Source of the DNA: Paraburkholderia graminis C4D1M
GTDB taxonomy: Bacteria; Pseudomonadota; Gammaproteobacteria; Burkholderiales; Burkholderiaceae
Assembly (NCBI RefSeq): GCF_000172415.1
Contig: NZ_ABLD01000008.1
Coordinates: 147,075-211,074, forward strand
Length of the DNA stretch: 64,000 nucleotides
Direction: 5' to 3'
Shown: one piece after another, positions 43,173 through 51,489 of the stretch
How the letters are laid out: the number at the start of each line of letters is the position of its first letter
Numbering within the stretch: position 1 is the stretch's first letter
The notes under the pieces: generated by a model
What the model saw: only the letters and a program-made list of their open reading frames with translations
Databases searched by the model: none
What the model was told of the DNA's origin: nothing
Translations under genes and position numbers: made by a program

Positions 43173-43784
43173 ATGTCGATCGACCCAACCCTCACGATCC
43201 TGATGTACTTCGTTTTGCCTGTGTGGCTTGCGGCCGGTTTCGCGGACTGGCTGTGCCATCGCGCGACTCGAATCGAATCCACGACCGGCGCGAAAGAATC
43301 GGTGATCCATCTGTTGATGTTTGCCGAAGTCGGACTGCCGCTACTCGCCGCGATCTTTCTCGAGATCAACGCGGGCATCATTCTATTGATGATCGTCGCG
43401 TTCTTCGTTCACGAAGCGACCGCGCTGTGGGACGTCAGTTATGCAGTGAGTGGACGCAACGTGACGCCGTTCGAACAGCACGTTCATAGCTTTCTCGAAC
43501 TCGTCCCGCTGATGGCGATACTGCTTGTCGTCGCCCGTCACTGGACGCAATTTCTGGCGTTGCTCGGCCTCGGCAGCGAGCCGGCGAGATTCGGATTGAC
43601 CGCGAAAAGCGAACCGTTGCCCGTCGCCTATATCGCGATTCTGTTCGCGTTGATTCTGCTATTCGAGCTACTGCCTTACTTCGAAGAACTATGGCGCGGG
43701 CTGCGCGCCCGCCGACGCAGTGCAGCGTCGGCGGGCGGGCCGGCGTCCGCGTCGCCGCATGCGCGGGGACGCAGTTCGCCGTAG
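43173..43784 (+). CDS. Multi-pass membrane protein with conserved His motifs, function unknown
   Basis: 203 residues from the ATG at 43173 (CGAGGAAAT upstream). Five hydrophobic segments are visible, the first ILMYFVLPVWLAAGFADWL. His residues in WLCHRATRIE, FFVHEATALWDV and FEQHVHSFLELVP fall near membrane ends in a spacing reminiscent of membrane di-metal proteins, but I cannot place the family. The C-terminus is a low-complexity Arg/Ala/Ser tail. It is last in the run and converges on the lactonase gene with three bases between stops. Confidence 0.75.
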   Translation: MSIDPTLTILMYFVLPVWLAAGFADWLCHRATRIESTTGAKESVIHLLMFAEVGLPLLAAIFLEINAGIILLMIVAFFVHEATALWDVSYAVSGRNVTPFEQHVHSFLELVPLMAILLVVARHWTQFLALLGLGSEPARFGLTAKSEPLPVAYIAILFALILLFELLPYFEELWRGLRARRRSAASAGGPASASPHARGRSSP

Positions 43785-43787
43785 ACC

Positions 43788-44885
43788 TCAATCGTTCGAT
43801 CCGTTGAACTCGACAATCTCGATCCAGTTCGCGCCCTTGCCGACCGGGTACTGACCGAGCGCGCTCAATGCGCCCGTCTCGCGATTGATCCGGTATGCGC
43901 TCAGGTTGGTCGACAACTGACCGACCGCGAGCAGGTAATTGCCCGAAGGATCGATATTGAAGCCGCGCGGCTGCTTTTCGGTCGGATATGTGCCGATGCG
44001 CGTCAGCTTTCCCGATGCACGGTCCACGCGATAAGCGGCCAGCGTGCTCGACGTGCGTTCCGATGCATAGACGAAGCGGCCGTCGGGCGTGATGTGAACA
44101 TCCGCGCCCCACGGTTTGTCGCCGGAGAAGTTGGGCGGCAGAATGGAAACGGTCTGCACCGGCTTCACCGCATCGCGTTGCTTGTCGAATGCGAGTACAT
44201 GCAGCTTGCCGTCGAGTTCGTCGATCAGATAAACGAAGCGCTCATCCGGCGAGAACACGAAATGGCGCGGACCCGATTTGGCCGGCAGCGAATAGGCGGG
44301 CGCCGCGTCTTGAGTAAGCGCGCCGTTCGCCGCGTCGAACTTCAAACGCAACCATGCGTCGGCGCCGAGTACTGACGCGAACACATAACGATTGTCGGGC
44401 GCATTGCGAATAGCGTGCGCCATCGGGCCCGTCTTGACGATCTGCTGAACATCGCCGGCAACGCCATTTGCACCGATGCCGTTCACCGCCAGCAGGTTGC
44501 CGCCATACGACGCGGAGAACAGATAGCGGCCGCTCGCGTCGGTCGACACATAGGCCATGCTTTCCGCGAGCGGCGCCTTGCCGAGTTCGGTCAGGCGTCC
44601 GTCAAGCGGACTGACTGCGAAGCTCACCACGCGAAAAGGCTTTGAACGCAGACCTGCATAGAGCCGCAAATGATTCGGCGAAAAGGCCATCGGCATGACC
44701 GTGCCGCCAACGCTCACTGTTTCGACCGGCTTGAGTGCGCCATTCGACTTATCGAGGCTGAAAACCGAAATGTCCTGACTGTCCGCATTCGACACATACG
44801 CATACGTGGACGCGTGCACGGTGGCGGACATCGCCACGCCGGCTAACAGAATTGCGACTGCACGCGAGACGGCACTAACGCTCAT
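43788..44885 (-). CDS. Exported lactonase, seven-bladed propeller (6-phosphogluconolactonase-like)
   Basis: 365 residues. Signal peptide (ILLAGVAMSATVHAST), then blades with the YVSNADSQDISVFSLDKSNG, FSPDERFVYLIDELDG and ITPDGRFVYASERTSSTLAAYRVD patterns, as in the YbhE/PgL propeller lactonase family. The signal peptide argues for a periplasmic lactonase. This would fit hydrolysis of an aldonolactone formed by the neighbouring GMC dehydrogenase, if that enzyme produces one, though that enzyme itself shows no export signal. It is convergent with that operon and 39 bases from the chemoreceptor gene upstream. Confidence 0.87.
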   Translation of the reverse strand: MSVSAVSRAVAILLAGVAMSATVHASTYAYVSNADSQDISVFSLDKSNGALKPVETVSVGGTVMPMAFSPNHLRLYAGLRSKPFRVVSFAVSPLDGRLTELGKAPLAESMAYVSTDASGRYLFSASYGGNLLAVNGIGANGVAGDVQQIVKTGPMAHAIRNAPDNRYVFASVLGADAWLRLKFDAANGALTQDAAPAYSLPAKSGPRHFVFSPDERFVYLIDELDGKLHVLAFDKQRDAVKPVQTVSILPPNFSGDKPWGADVHITPDGRFVYASERTSSTLAAYRVDRASGKLTRIGTYPTEKQPRGFNIDPSGNYLLAVGQLSTNLSAYRINRETGALSALGQYPVGKGANWIEIVEFNGSND

Positions 44886-44924
44886 ATTTGTTTTCCGATT
44901 AGTTTGGTTTGGAGACTGACGGCG

Positions 44925-46475
44925 TTATCGCAGACGGAATGCCGACACCGCATCGTTCATCGACTGCGCCTGATGCTCGAGCGCGCTCGCAGCGGCGGCG
45001 GCCTGCTCGACGAGCGCGGCGTTCTGTTGCGTGACCTGATCCATCTGGCTGACGGCTTTGCCGACCTGCTCGATGCCCGCGGTTTGCTCGACCGTCGCCG
45101 ACGTGATCTCCGCCATGATAGTCGCAACGCCCTGCACTGCGCCGACGATTTCGTTCATCGTGTGGCCGGCCTGCGTGACGAGTTCGTTGCCGCTGCGCAC
45201 GTCATCGACGGAAGCGGAAATGAGCGCCTTGATCTCTTGCGCGGCGCTCGCACTGCGTTGAGCCAGCGTGCGCACTTCCCCCGCGACGACAGCGAAGCCG
45301 CGGCCCTGCTCGCCCGCACGCGCGGACTCGACGGCAGCGTTGAGCGCGAGAATGTTGGTCTGGAATGCAATGCTGTCGATCATGCCGGTGATCTCCGCAA
45401 TCTTGTGCGAGCTTGCGGTAATGGCCGTCATGGTGTGGACCGCGCGCTGCACGACGTCGCCGCCGCGCTGTGCGACGTCGGCGGCGCTCGCGGCAAGCGT
45501 GCTTGCCTGGCGCGCGTTATCCGCGTTCTGTCTGACGGTGGAGGTCAGTTCTTCCATGCTCGCCGCGGTTTCCTCGAGCGAAGTCGATTGCTCTTCGGTG
45601 CGGCTCGACAAATCGAGGTTGCCCGCTGCAATCTCGCGCGCGCCGCCGTGAATCGCCTCGCAACTGACGCGCACGTTCGACACGGTATGCGCGAGTCCGG
45701 CCTGCATCCGCGACATCGACGTGAACAACTTGCCGATCTCGCTCTTGCTGCCTTCAGGAATAGACGCGGTCAGATCATTGCCCGCAATCCGGTCGAGCAG
45801 TTTCGACGCCTGCTGCAACGGGCGAATCACAATGGTGCGCAACGCAAAGTGCGTGGCGACGATCAATGCGAGAGCAAGCGCAACACCAGTCAAAACCATT
45901 GCGACGATCCACCCGTATTCGCGTTCGGTTCTCGTCGCTGACTCCTTTGCAAGCGCACCCGCAAGGTTCTGGAATTTTTCGACGTTTGCCGAATAGACCT
46001 GACCGGCAAGTGTAATGTCGCGATCGTTGATGGCGACGTAGGCGTCGGTATCGCCACGCTGAAGCGCGTCGAAAGCTTTCTTTAAAGTGGCCGCCAATCC
46101 ATTCGACGAATCGACGAGCTGCTGTTTCAACGCATCGTCCTGTCCCACGAATCGGGACGCTGCCGCAAAAGCGCGCGTCTCGGCATCCGCGCGATCGAGC
46201 GTTCGTTGCGCGCTGCCAAGTGCGGAATCGCGCGTGGCGAGATCGTTGCGCTCCTTCAACGCGGCATAAGCGCGCGTAAGCGCTGCCCGCGTGCGCGTGC
46301 TGTCCTTATAGCCGTCGTTGGCGAGGATCTCCTGAGTGGCGATCTCCTGAAGCCGCTGGGCGTTTTCATTCGAGCGGCCGAGTGCGAATACGCCGACCAC
46401 GCCGCCGAACATGATCATCGCGGCAAAGACGACCAGCACTGCAAGTAAGCTGTTTTTTACTGTTAAATCGCGCAT
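44925..46475 (-). CDS. Methyl-accepting chemotaxis protein
   Basis: 516 residues. Membrane helix 1 near residues 10-30, a periplasmic four-helix sensor (31-185), helix 2 near 188-210 (GWIVAMVLTGVALALALIVA), a HAMP domain, and the cytoplasmic methylation and signalling hairpin with the conserved tip SIAFQTNILALNAAVESARAGEQGRGFAVVA. The sensor has no PAS or Cache motif I can name. Ligand unknown. It lies leftward upstream of the lactonase, and sits between the sugar-acid oxidation genes and the stator-like cluster. Confidence 0.93.
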   Translation of the reverse strand: MRDLTVKNSLLAVLVVFAAMIMFGGVVGVFALGRSNENAQRLQEIATQEILANDGYKDSTRTRAALTRAYAALKERNDLATRDSALGSAQRTLDRADAETRAFAAASRFVGQDDALKQQLVDSSNGLAATLKKAFDALQRGDTDAYVAINDRDITLAGQVYSANVEKFQNLAGALAKESATRTEREYGWIVAMVLTGVALALALIVATHFALRTIVIRPLQQASKLLDRIAGNDLTASIPEGSKSEIGKLFTSMSRMQAGLAHTVSNVRVSCEAIHGGAREIAAGNLDLSSRTEEQSTSLEETAASMEELTSTVRQNADNARQASTLAASAADVAQRGGDVVQRAVHTMTAITASSHKIAEITGMIDSIAFQTNILALNAAVESARAGEQGRGFAVVAGEVRTLAQRSASAAQEIKALISASVDDVRSGNELVTQAGHTMNEIVGAVQGVATIMAEITSATVEQTAGIEQVGKAVSQMDQVTQQNAALVEQAAAAASALEHQAQSMNDAVSAFRLR

Positions 46476-46745
46476 GCTTCCTAGACCCTTTTCATTGTCT
46501 ATTTCTCTAATTCCTCTCGTCTTTTACGGCAAAAGAAGCGCGAACTTGAGCAGAAGCGCTCTCGCGCTGTTCGGCCGCACGTTCTCCGCCTTACGCACTC
46601 TTTACTGGCGAGTGGACTCTGGCGCACAATCTCGGCGAAAGCGGCTTCTCCGCGGCCTTTTCTTGCTGCCGATTGTTCGCATTCGCATGCCAATCTGGCG
46701 GCGCAGCGACACGCTGCATCGTGCGTCTTTCCAATCGGACCTCTC

Positions 46746-48419
46746 ATGAGCGATAAAACTTCTGGCAAGCGTGAAGATCTGCTGGCAGGCGGCAGCCGTC
46801 ACCACCAGATCTTCCCCAGGCTGAACGACGCGCAGTTCGCGGTACTCGAGCGCTATGGCGAGCGGCGCAAACTGAACACCGGCGACGTGCTGTTTACCGA
46901 AGGCGATCGCCACATTCCGATGTACGCGATCATCTCGGGCACCATCGAGGCGACGCGCGGCAGCGGCGATACGCTGCATGTTCTCGGCACGCACGGGCCC
47001 GGCAGTTTTACCGGCGAAGTCGGCACGCTCGCGGGGCGCGGCGCGGTGGCGTCCGCGCGCGCGACGAGCGATTGCGAAGTCATCGTGATCGACGAAGAAT
47101 CGCTGCGCGCGCTCGTGATTGCCGAAGCGGAACTGAGCGAGACGATCATGCGCGCATACATTCTGCGCCGCGTCGCCTACATACAGGATCAGAGCGGCGG
47201 CGTGGTCGTGATCGGCAGCTCGGCTTCTTTTCCGACACTGGTATTGCGGCACTTTCTGAGCCGTAATGCGCAACCGTCGGCGTACTTCGATATTGACGAG
47301 CATGAGGAAGCCAAAGCACTTCTCGAACGTTACGGCGCCACGAAAGAAGATCTGCCGGTACTCGTCACCTTGCAAGGTGTCGTGCTAAAGCGCCCGACAA
47401 ATCGCGCCGTTGCCGACGCAATCGGTTTGAGTCCCGACAGATTGAACGGCGAACGGTTCGACGTGGTCGTGGTCGGCGCGGGACCGGCGGGCCTGGCCGC
47501 AGCCGTCTATGCCGCGTCGGAAGGATTGCGCGTCGCGGTTCTCGACACCAAAGCGCCGGGCGGCCAGGCCGGCACGAGTTCGAAGATCGAAAACTACTTT
47601 GGGTTTCCCACCGGCATCTCCGGTCAGGCGCTTGCCGGACGCGGCCTTTCGCAATGCCGCAAATTCGGTGCTGAAGTCGGCGTGCCGATCGAAGCGCTCG
47701 GTATTGAATGCGACAAAGGTCAGCCGTTCCATATCCGCCTTAGTCACGACGAACATGTGTACGGTCGCGCAGTGGTGATCGCAACAGGCGCGCGTTATCG
47801 AAAGCCGGAGCTTGCACGTCTCGAACATTTCCAGGGCCGAGGCGTGTACTACAGCGCGACGTATATGGAAGCGGCGTTTTGCGGCAACGAAGAACTCGTC
47901 ATTGTCGGCGGAGGCAATTCGGCGGGACAGGCTGCCGTATTTCTCTCGGGCTTCGCGCGCCATGTGCATATCGTGATTCGCGGCGAAGGACTTGCCGCGA
48001 GCATGTCGAACTACCTGATCCGACGCATCGAGGCGGCGCCGAACATCACGGTTCATGTGCGAACGCAGATCGTCGCGCTAAACGGTGAAGCGCATCTCGA
48101 GTCGATTCAATGGAATCAGCAAGGGCGAATCGAAGAGAAGCCTATCCGCCATGTGTTCCTGTTTCTCGGCGCGCAACCTAATACCGGCTGGCTTGGCGAT
48201 TGCGTCGAACTCGATAGAAATGGCTTCGTGCTGACCGGTCCCGATGTCGCTCACAAGTGGACGTCCGAGCGCACCGGGCATTTTCTCGAAACGAGCCGGT
48301 CGGGTATTTTTGCGGTGGGCGACGTGCGCAGCGGCTCGGTGAAGAGAGTCGCGGCAGCCGTTGGAGAAGGCGCGGCCGCTATTCAGTCGCTTCATCAGTA
48401 CCTTGCGCTCGGCGTTTGA
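46746..48419 (+). CDS. Cyclic-nucleotide-binding domain fused to thioredoxin-reductase-like flavoprotein
   Basis: 557 residues. Residues 22-145 are a cNMP-binding domain (LNTGDVLFTEGDRHIPMY, PGSFTGEVGTLAGRGAVASARA). Residues 152-228 form a glutaredoxin-like domain with GSSASFPTLVLRHFL in place of the CxxC. Residues 236-555 form the FAD and NADPH domains (VVVVGAGPAGLAAAVYAAS; VIVGGGNSAGQAAVFL; IFAVGDVRSGSVKRVAAAVGEGA). The dithiol CATC of thioredoxin reductase is replaced by SATY at 370-373, so it cannot reduce thioredoxin conventionally. The family occurs in several bacteria, function unproven. It converges on the MotB-like gene. Confidence 0.88.
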   Translation: MSDKTSGKREDLLAGGSRHHQIFPRLNDAQFAVLERYGERRKLNTGDVLFTEGDRHIPMYAIISGTIEATRGSGDTLHVLGTHGPGSFTGEVGTLAGRGAVASARATSDCEVIVIDEESLRALVIAEAELSETIMRAYILRRVAYIQDQSGGVVVIGSSASFPTLVLRHFLSRNAQPSAYFDIDEHEEAKALLERYGATKEDLPVLVTLQGVVLKRPTNRAVADAIGLSPDRLNGERFDVVVVGAGPAGLAAAVYAASEGLRVAVLDTKAPGGQAGTSSKIENYFGFPTGISGQALAGRGLSQCRKFGAEVGVPIEALGIECDKGQPFHIRLSHDEHVYGRAVVIATGARYRKPELARLEHFQGRGVYYSATYMEAAFCGNEELVIVGGGNSAGQAAVFLSGFARHVHIVIRGEGLAASMSNYLIRRIEAAPNITVHVRTQIVALNGEAHLESIQWNQQGRIEEKPIRHVFLFLGAQPNTGWLGDCVELDRNGFVLTGPDVAHKWTSERTGHFLETSRSGIFAVGDVRSGSVKRVAAAVGEGAAAIQSLHQYLALGV

Positions 48420-48436
48420 TGCTTCCCGTTTGGCGC

Positions 48437-49129
48437 TCAGTACTCGACGAGTATCGTCACGCGGCGATTGGCGGCGTTGGCCGCCGCATCGTTGCCGATG
48501 ATGAGCGGGAAATTGTCGGCACGGCCAATTGCCGCCATGCGGTGCGCTTCTATGCCCTTGTCCGCGAAGAAGCGCACCACCGCGCCCGCGCGCGCGGACG
48601 ACAGTTCCCAGTTGGATTCGTATTTCGCCGTGGCAATCGGCAAACTGTCCGTATGCCCTTCCACGAGGATATTGTTTTTCGCGCGGTCGCGCAGCACCGC
48701 TGCAATGCGATCCAGCACCGCGAACGATTCGGGCAAAAGACGCGCATCGCCGGAATTGAACAGTACTTTCGCATTGATCGCGATTTCCACGCCTTGCGGC
48801 GTGTGCGAAATCGTAATCTGGCGATTGTCCTGCAACGGCGCGAGCAATGACAGAAGCTGCTTTTTTGCGGCGTCTTTCGCGTTCGCTGCCGTGATCGGCG
48901 GCTCTACGTCGACAGCTTCCTTCACCGGACGATGCTGCAGCGTCTGTATTTGCAACTCGCTGTTCTTCGCGAGCTGCAAGACATAGAGCGCGAGAAACAG
49001 CACCATCAGTGTCGTAATCAGATCGGCGTATGAAATCAGCCAGCGGTCCGACTGCTCGCCGCTATCCTGGCCGTCATCGTGCCCGTTCTTGTCCGTCGCG
49101 AGACGCTTGCTGCCAGTGGTTGTACTCAT
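48437..49129 (-). CDS. MotB-type stator protein (OmpA-like peptidoglycan-binding)
   Basis: 230 residues, shorter than flagellar MotB (about 300). A single N-terminal helix has SYADLITTLMVLFLALYVLQLA with the proton-carrying Asp, preceded by a basic N-terminus. A short linker leads to the OmpA-like domain with LFNSGDARLLPESFAVLDRIA, VEGHTDSLPIATAKYESNWELSSARAGAVVRFF and NRRVTILVEY. The periplasmic linker is short and a plug helix was not obvious. Its gene follows the MotA-like gene by 45 bases and should form a stator with it. There are no other flagellar genes nearby. Confidence 0.9.
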   Translation of the reverse strand: MSTTTGSKRLATDKNGHDDGQDSGEQSDRWLISYADLITTLMVLFLALYVLQLAKNSELQIQTLQHRPVKEAVDVEPPITAANAKDAAKKQLLSLLAPLQDNRQITISHTPQGVEIAINAKVLFNSGDARLLPESFAVLDRIAAVLRDRAKNNILVEGHTDSLPIATAKYESNWELSSARAGAVVRFFADKGIEAHRMAAIGRADNFPLIIGNDAAANAANRRVTILVEY

Positions 49130-49174
49130 ACACGCAGTCCGCTATCAGTTGATGCACGACTTCTGTCGACTCGA

Positions 49175-49939
49175 CTAGCCGAGCAATTCGGCAGATCGTT
49201 CGCGCACGTCGCCCGCCAAACGCGTTTCGATGGTATGCGGCGATTCCTTGCGCGAGATCGCGAGCAAGCCGTCCAGATACAAGCGCCTGAAACGCAATTC
49301 GCTGTCCACCTGCGCGCGGATCTTTCCCGATAGCGGCAGAAATACGAGGTTCGCGAGTCCAAGGCCATACAGCGTGGCGACGAATGCGACCGCAATGCCT
49401 TTGCCCAATTGCGACGGCTCGAGCATATGCCCCGTTACCTGAATTAAACCGAGCACCGCGCCGAGAATGCCGAAGGTCGGCGCATAACCGCCCGCCTGTT
49501 GCCAGATGCGCGCGGCCGCCATGCAATTGCGCTCATAGGCGTCGACTTCGCGCTGCAATGCGTCTTCGAGTACAGCCGTGGAAACGCCGTTCGCGAGCAG
49601 TTCGAGACCTCGCTTGGCGAATGGGCTAATGCCTTTCGCGTCGATCGATTCGAATGCCAGCATGCCGTTCAGTTTCGCCTGATCGCCCCATTCGAGCAGA
49701 ACGGAAAGGCTCTCGCGATCCACTTGCCGCGCCTTCACGAAAGCGAAGCGCAGCAGCTTCACGCCGTCGTAAAACCGTGCCCATGTGTTCTGGATCATCA
49801 CTGCGCCCAACGTGCCGCCAAGGACGATGACAAACGCCTCCAGTTGAAGCAACGACGTAAAGTCGCCGCCCTCGAGCGAGAAGCCCGCGACGATCGCCGC
49901 GACGCCGAACACTACGCCAAATACCGTCAAAAGATCCAT
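49175..49939 (-). CDS. MotA-type stator protein
   Basis: 254 residues with four membrane helices. Family landmarks: GFSLEGGDFTSLLQLEAFVIVLGGTLGAVMI, a cytoplasmic loop with charged residues (ERNCMAAARIWQQ), then GGYAPTFGILGAVLGLIQVTGHML containing the first conserved Pro, and LGLANLVFLPLSGKI containing the second. It is of ordinary flagellar-stator size, unlike the long-tailed ZorA of Zorya defence. It lies 81 bases downstream of the cNMP-FliG-like gene in the same orientation, so the three genes form one operon. Confidence 0.9.
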   Translation of the reverse strand: MDLLTVFGVVFGVAAIVAGFSLEGGDFTSLLQLEAFVIVLGGTLGAVMIQNTWARFYDGVKLLRFAFVKARQVDRESLSVLLEWGDQAKLNGMLAFESIDAKGISPFAKRGLELLANGVSTAVLEDALQREVDAYERNCMAAARIWQQAGGYAPTFGILGAVLGLIQVTGHMLEPSQLGKGIAVAFVATLYGLGLANLVFLPLSGKIRAQVDSELRFRRLYLDGLLAISRKESPHTIETRLAGDVRERSAELLG

Positions 49940-50020
49940 ACGTCCTCGCGACCGGCTGCACGAGCCTGCGAATTACAGTTAAAGATTGCGTTCGGCCTTC
50001 TGGACCGAACGCAACGGGCG

Positions 50021-51256
50021 TCAGGATTCGACCGGCGCGGCATGCGCCGCGGGCGACTTCAGTGCGCGGACGGTATCGATGAAACGCTGCTCGATTTCCA
50101 CAATCTCGACGGGATCGATCTTGATCTCCCGGCGCATCACCCACGACACTTCTTTCTTTCTCGCTTCGGTCATGACGGCCTGCAGGCGCTCGTCCACCGG
50201 CTGCCCGGCTGACGCCGACAGCAGTTTCGCGAGATCGTAGGTATCGAACGCACTCACTGCTTCGAACAGGGTTCGCTGATCGACGAACTCGAGATCGTCG
50301 AGCGAATTCAATTCACCCGCACCGCGCGCATTGCGGCGCGAGAAATAGCTGAGGCCTTTCTCTTCGACGTAGTTGAGAACCTTGGTCTTGCGGAACGCGA
50401 AGAGGTCTTCGGCAATCTCCGAATGCGAGAGCTTGTTCAGAATCACCTTTCTGTCGACGCCGATCAACGCTTCCAGATCGTCGAGTTCAATCAGTTCGAG
50501 TTCGCTGCTGATCGAAACGTCGAGATCGTGATTCGCGACCTGCTGCGCGCGCTCGGTGATTTTCACCGGATCGAACGTGACGAGTTGCCTGCCCACTGCA
50601 CCGTCGCTCGCCGAATAGCGTCCCGACGTATTGTTCAGCCGCTCTGAGCGTCCCGATTCGACGGAGACCAGATTGAGCTTCTCCATGCGCTTGAGCATCG
50701 CCATCACATGCGGGCGCGAATGGCCTGCAATCGCGTTGCACTTCTTGATGACTTCGGGAAGCGGAATCGAGACTTCCTCGTTCTGAGGACGGCGAGCGCG
50801 TGCATCGAACCGGTCAGTCGCCTCGGCGCCTGCCATCAACGACAGCACATGCGCGTAGGACAGTACGCCTGGGAGAAAATCGGCATGCGTGTTCGTCGCG
50901 AGAATGTCGTCCTTCTTCTTGACGCGCCGTATCATCGTGCGAACGATATGACGCAGAAGCGGCGACACGCGTTCCAGTTCTTCTTCGACGATACCGCCTG
51001 CGATAGCCGTCAATTGACAGAAGCTCAATGCCTTGGCGGTGTGCGCTCGCGGCTCGGGCGGCAACAACGCCGCTTCGCCGAAAAACTCGCCCTTGCCGAG
51101 CGTGGCGAGAATGACCTTTTTTTCATCGCACTGCGTGGAGATTTCGACTTTGCCATCTGCAATGACGTAGATGACTGCGTCGCCCAAGAAGCCTTCCGAA
51201 TAGATGACTTCCCCCGGAGCCGCGGTGCGAGTCCATGGCGAGCGTTGTTGGTTCAC
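50021..51256 (-). CDS. Cyclic-nucleotide-binding, winged-helix and FliG-like fusion protein
   Basis: 411 residues from a GTG at 51256, preceded by GGGGGT eight bases upstream; a GTG at 51307 would add 17 residues but lies inside a hairpin. Residues about 10-105 form a cNMP-binding domain (PGEVIYSEGFLGDAVIYVI, GKGEFFGEAALLPPEPRAHT). Residues 160-205 look like a winged helix (EVIKKCNAIAGHSRPHVMAMLKRMEKLNL). Residues 320-400 resemble the FliG C-terminal torque domain: LEFVDQRTLFEAVSAFDTYDLAKLL, keeping the Arg and Asp of the FliG motor helix, then VDERLQAVMTEARKKEVSWVMRREI. A related half-repeat is at 258-305. It is followed by motA- and motB-like genes. Confidence 0.8.
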   Translation of the reverse strand: MNQQRSPWTRTAAPGEVIYSEGFLGDAVIYVIADGKVEISTQCDEKKVILATLGKGEFFGEAALLPPEPRAHTAKALSFCQLTAIAGGIVEEELERVSPLLRHIVRTMIRRVKKKDDILATNTHADFLPGVLSYAHVLSLMAGAEATDRFDARARRPQNEEVSIPLPEVIKKCNAIAGHSRPHVMAMLKRMEKLNLVSVESGRSERLNNTSGRYSASDGAVGRQLVTFDPVKITERAQQVANHDLDVSISSELELIELDDLEALIGVDRKVILNKLSHSEIAEDLFAFRKTKVLNYVEEKGLSYFSRRNARGAGELNSLDDLEFVDQRTLFEAVSAFDTYDLAKLLSASAGQPVDERLQAVMTEARKKEVSWVMRREIKIDPVEIVEIEQRFIDTVRALKSPAAHAAPVES

Positions 51257-51288
51257 GATTGCTACCCCCGATGAGCTTTGGTCCAGCG

Positions 51289-51308
51289 CGTGCCTTTTCT
51301 CAGGCACG
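51289..51308 (-). other. Hairpin overlapping the upstream start of the cNMP-FliG gene
   Basis: CGTGCCT (51289-51295) and AGGCACG (51302-51308) form a perfect 7-bp stem with a 6-base loop across the alternative GTG at 51307. In the mRNA this would sequester that start and leave the GTG at 51256 open. A second hairpin, TTTGCCAG-CCGTA-CTGGCAAA (51401-51421), lies further upstream. Confidence 0.4.
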
Positions 51309-51489
51309 AGTCAGTTCGACGGTCTGACTTATTTCACTAGATAACGACAAGCCCTTCCCGATCTTTAATGAGGGGAAACGTGATGATAATTGCGCAAACG
51401 TTTGCCAGCCGTACTGGCAAAGCTGGGTGTGCTTCGCCAGACTTATTATTCTTTTGCCGTGGCTTTTTTAGCGTGAGCCGGTCGCCGGT

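Noticed and set aside
48437..49939. Zorya-type anti-phage defence (ZorA/ZorB)
   Set aside because: The MotA-like protein is only 254 residues and lacks the long cytoplasmic tail of ZorA, and no ZorC, ZorD or ZorE-like gene is adjacent.
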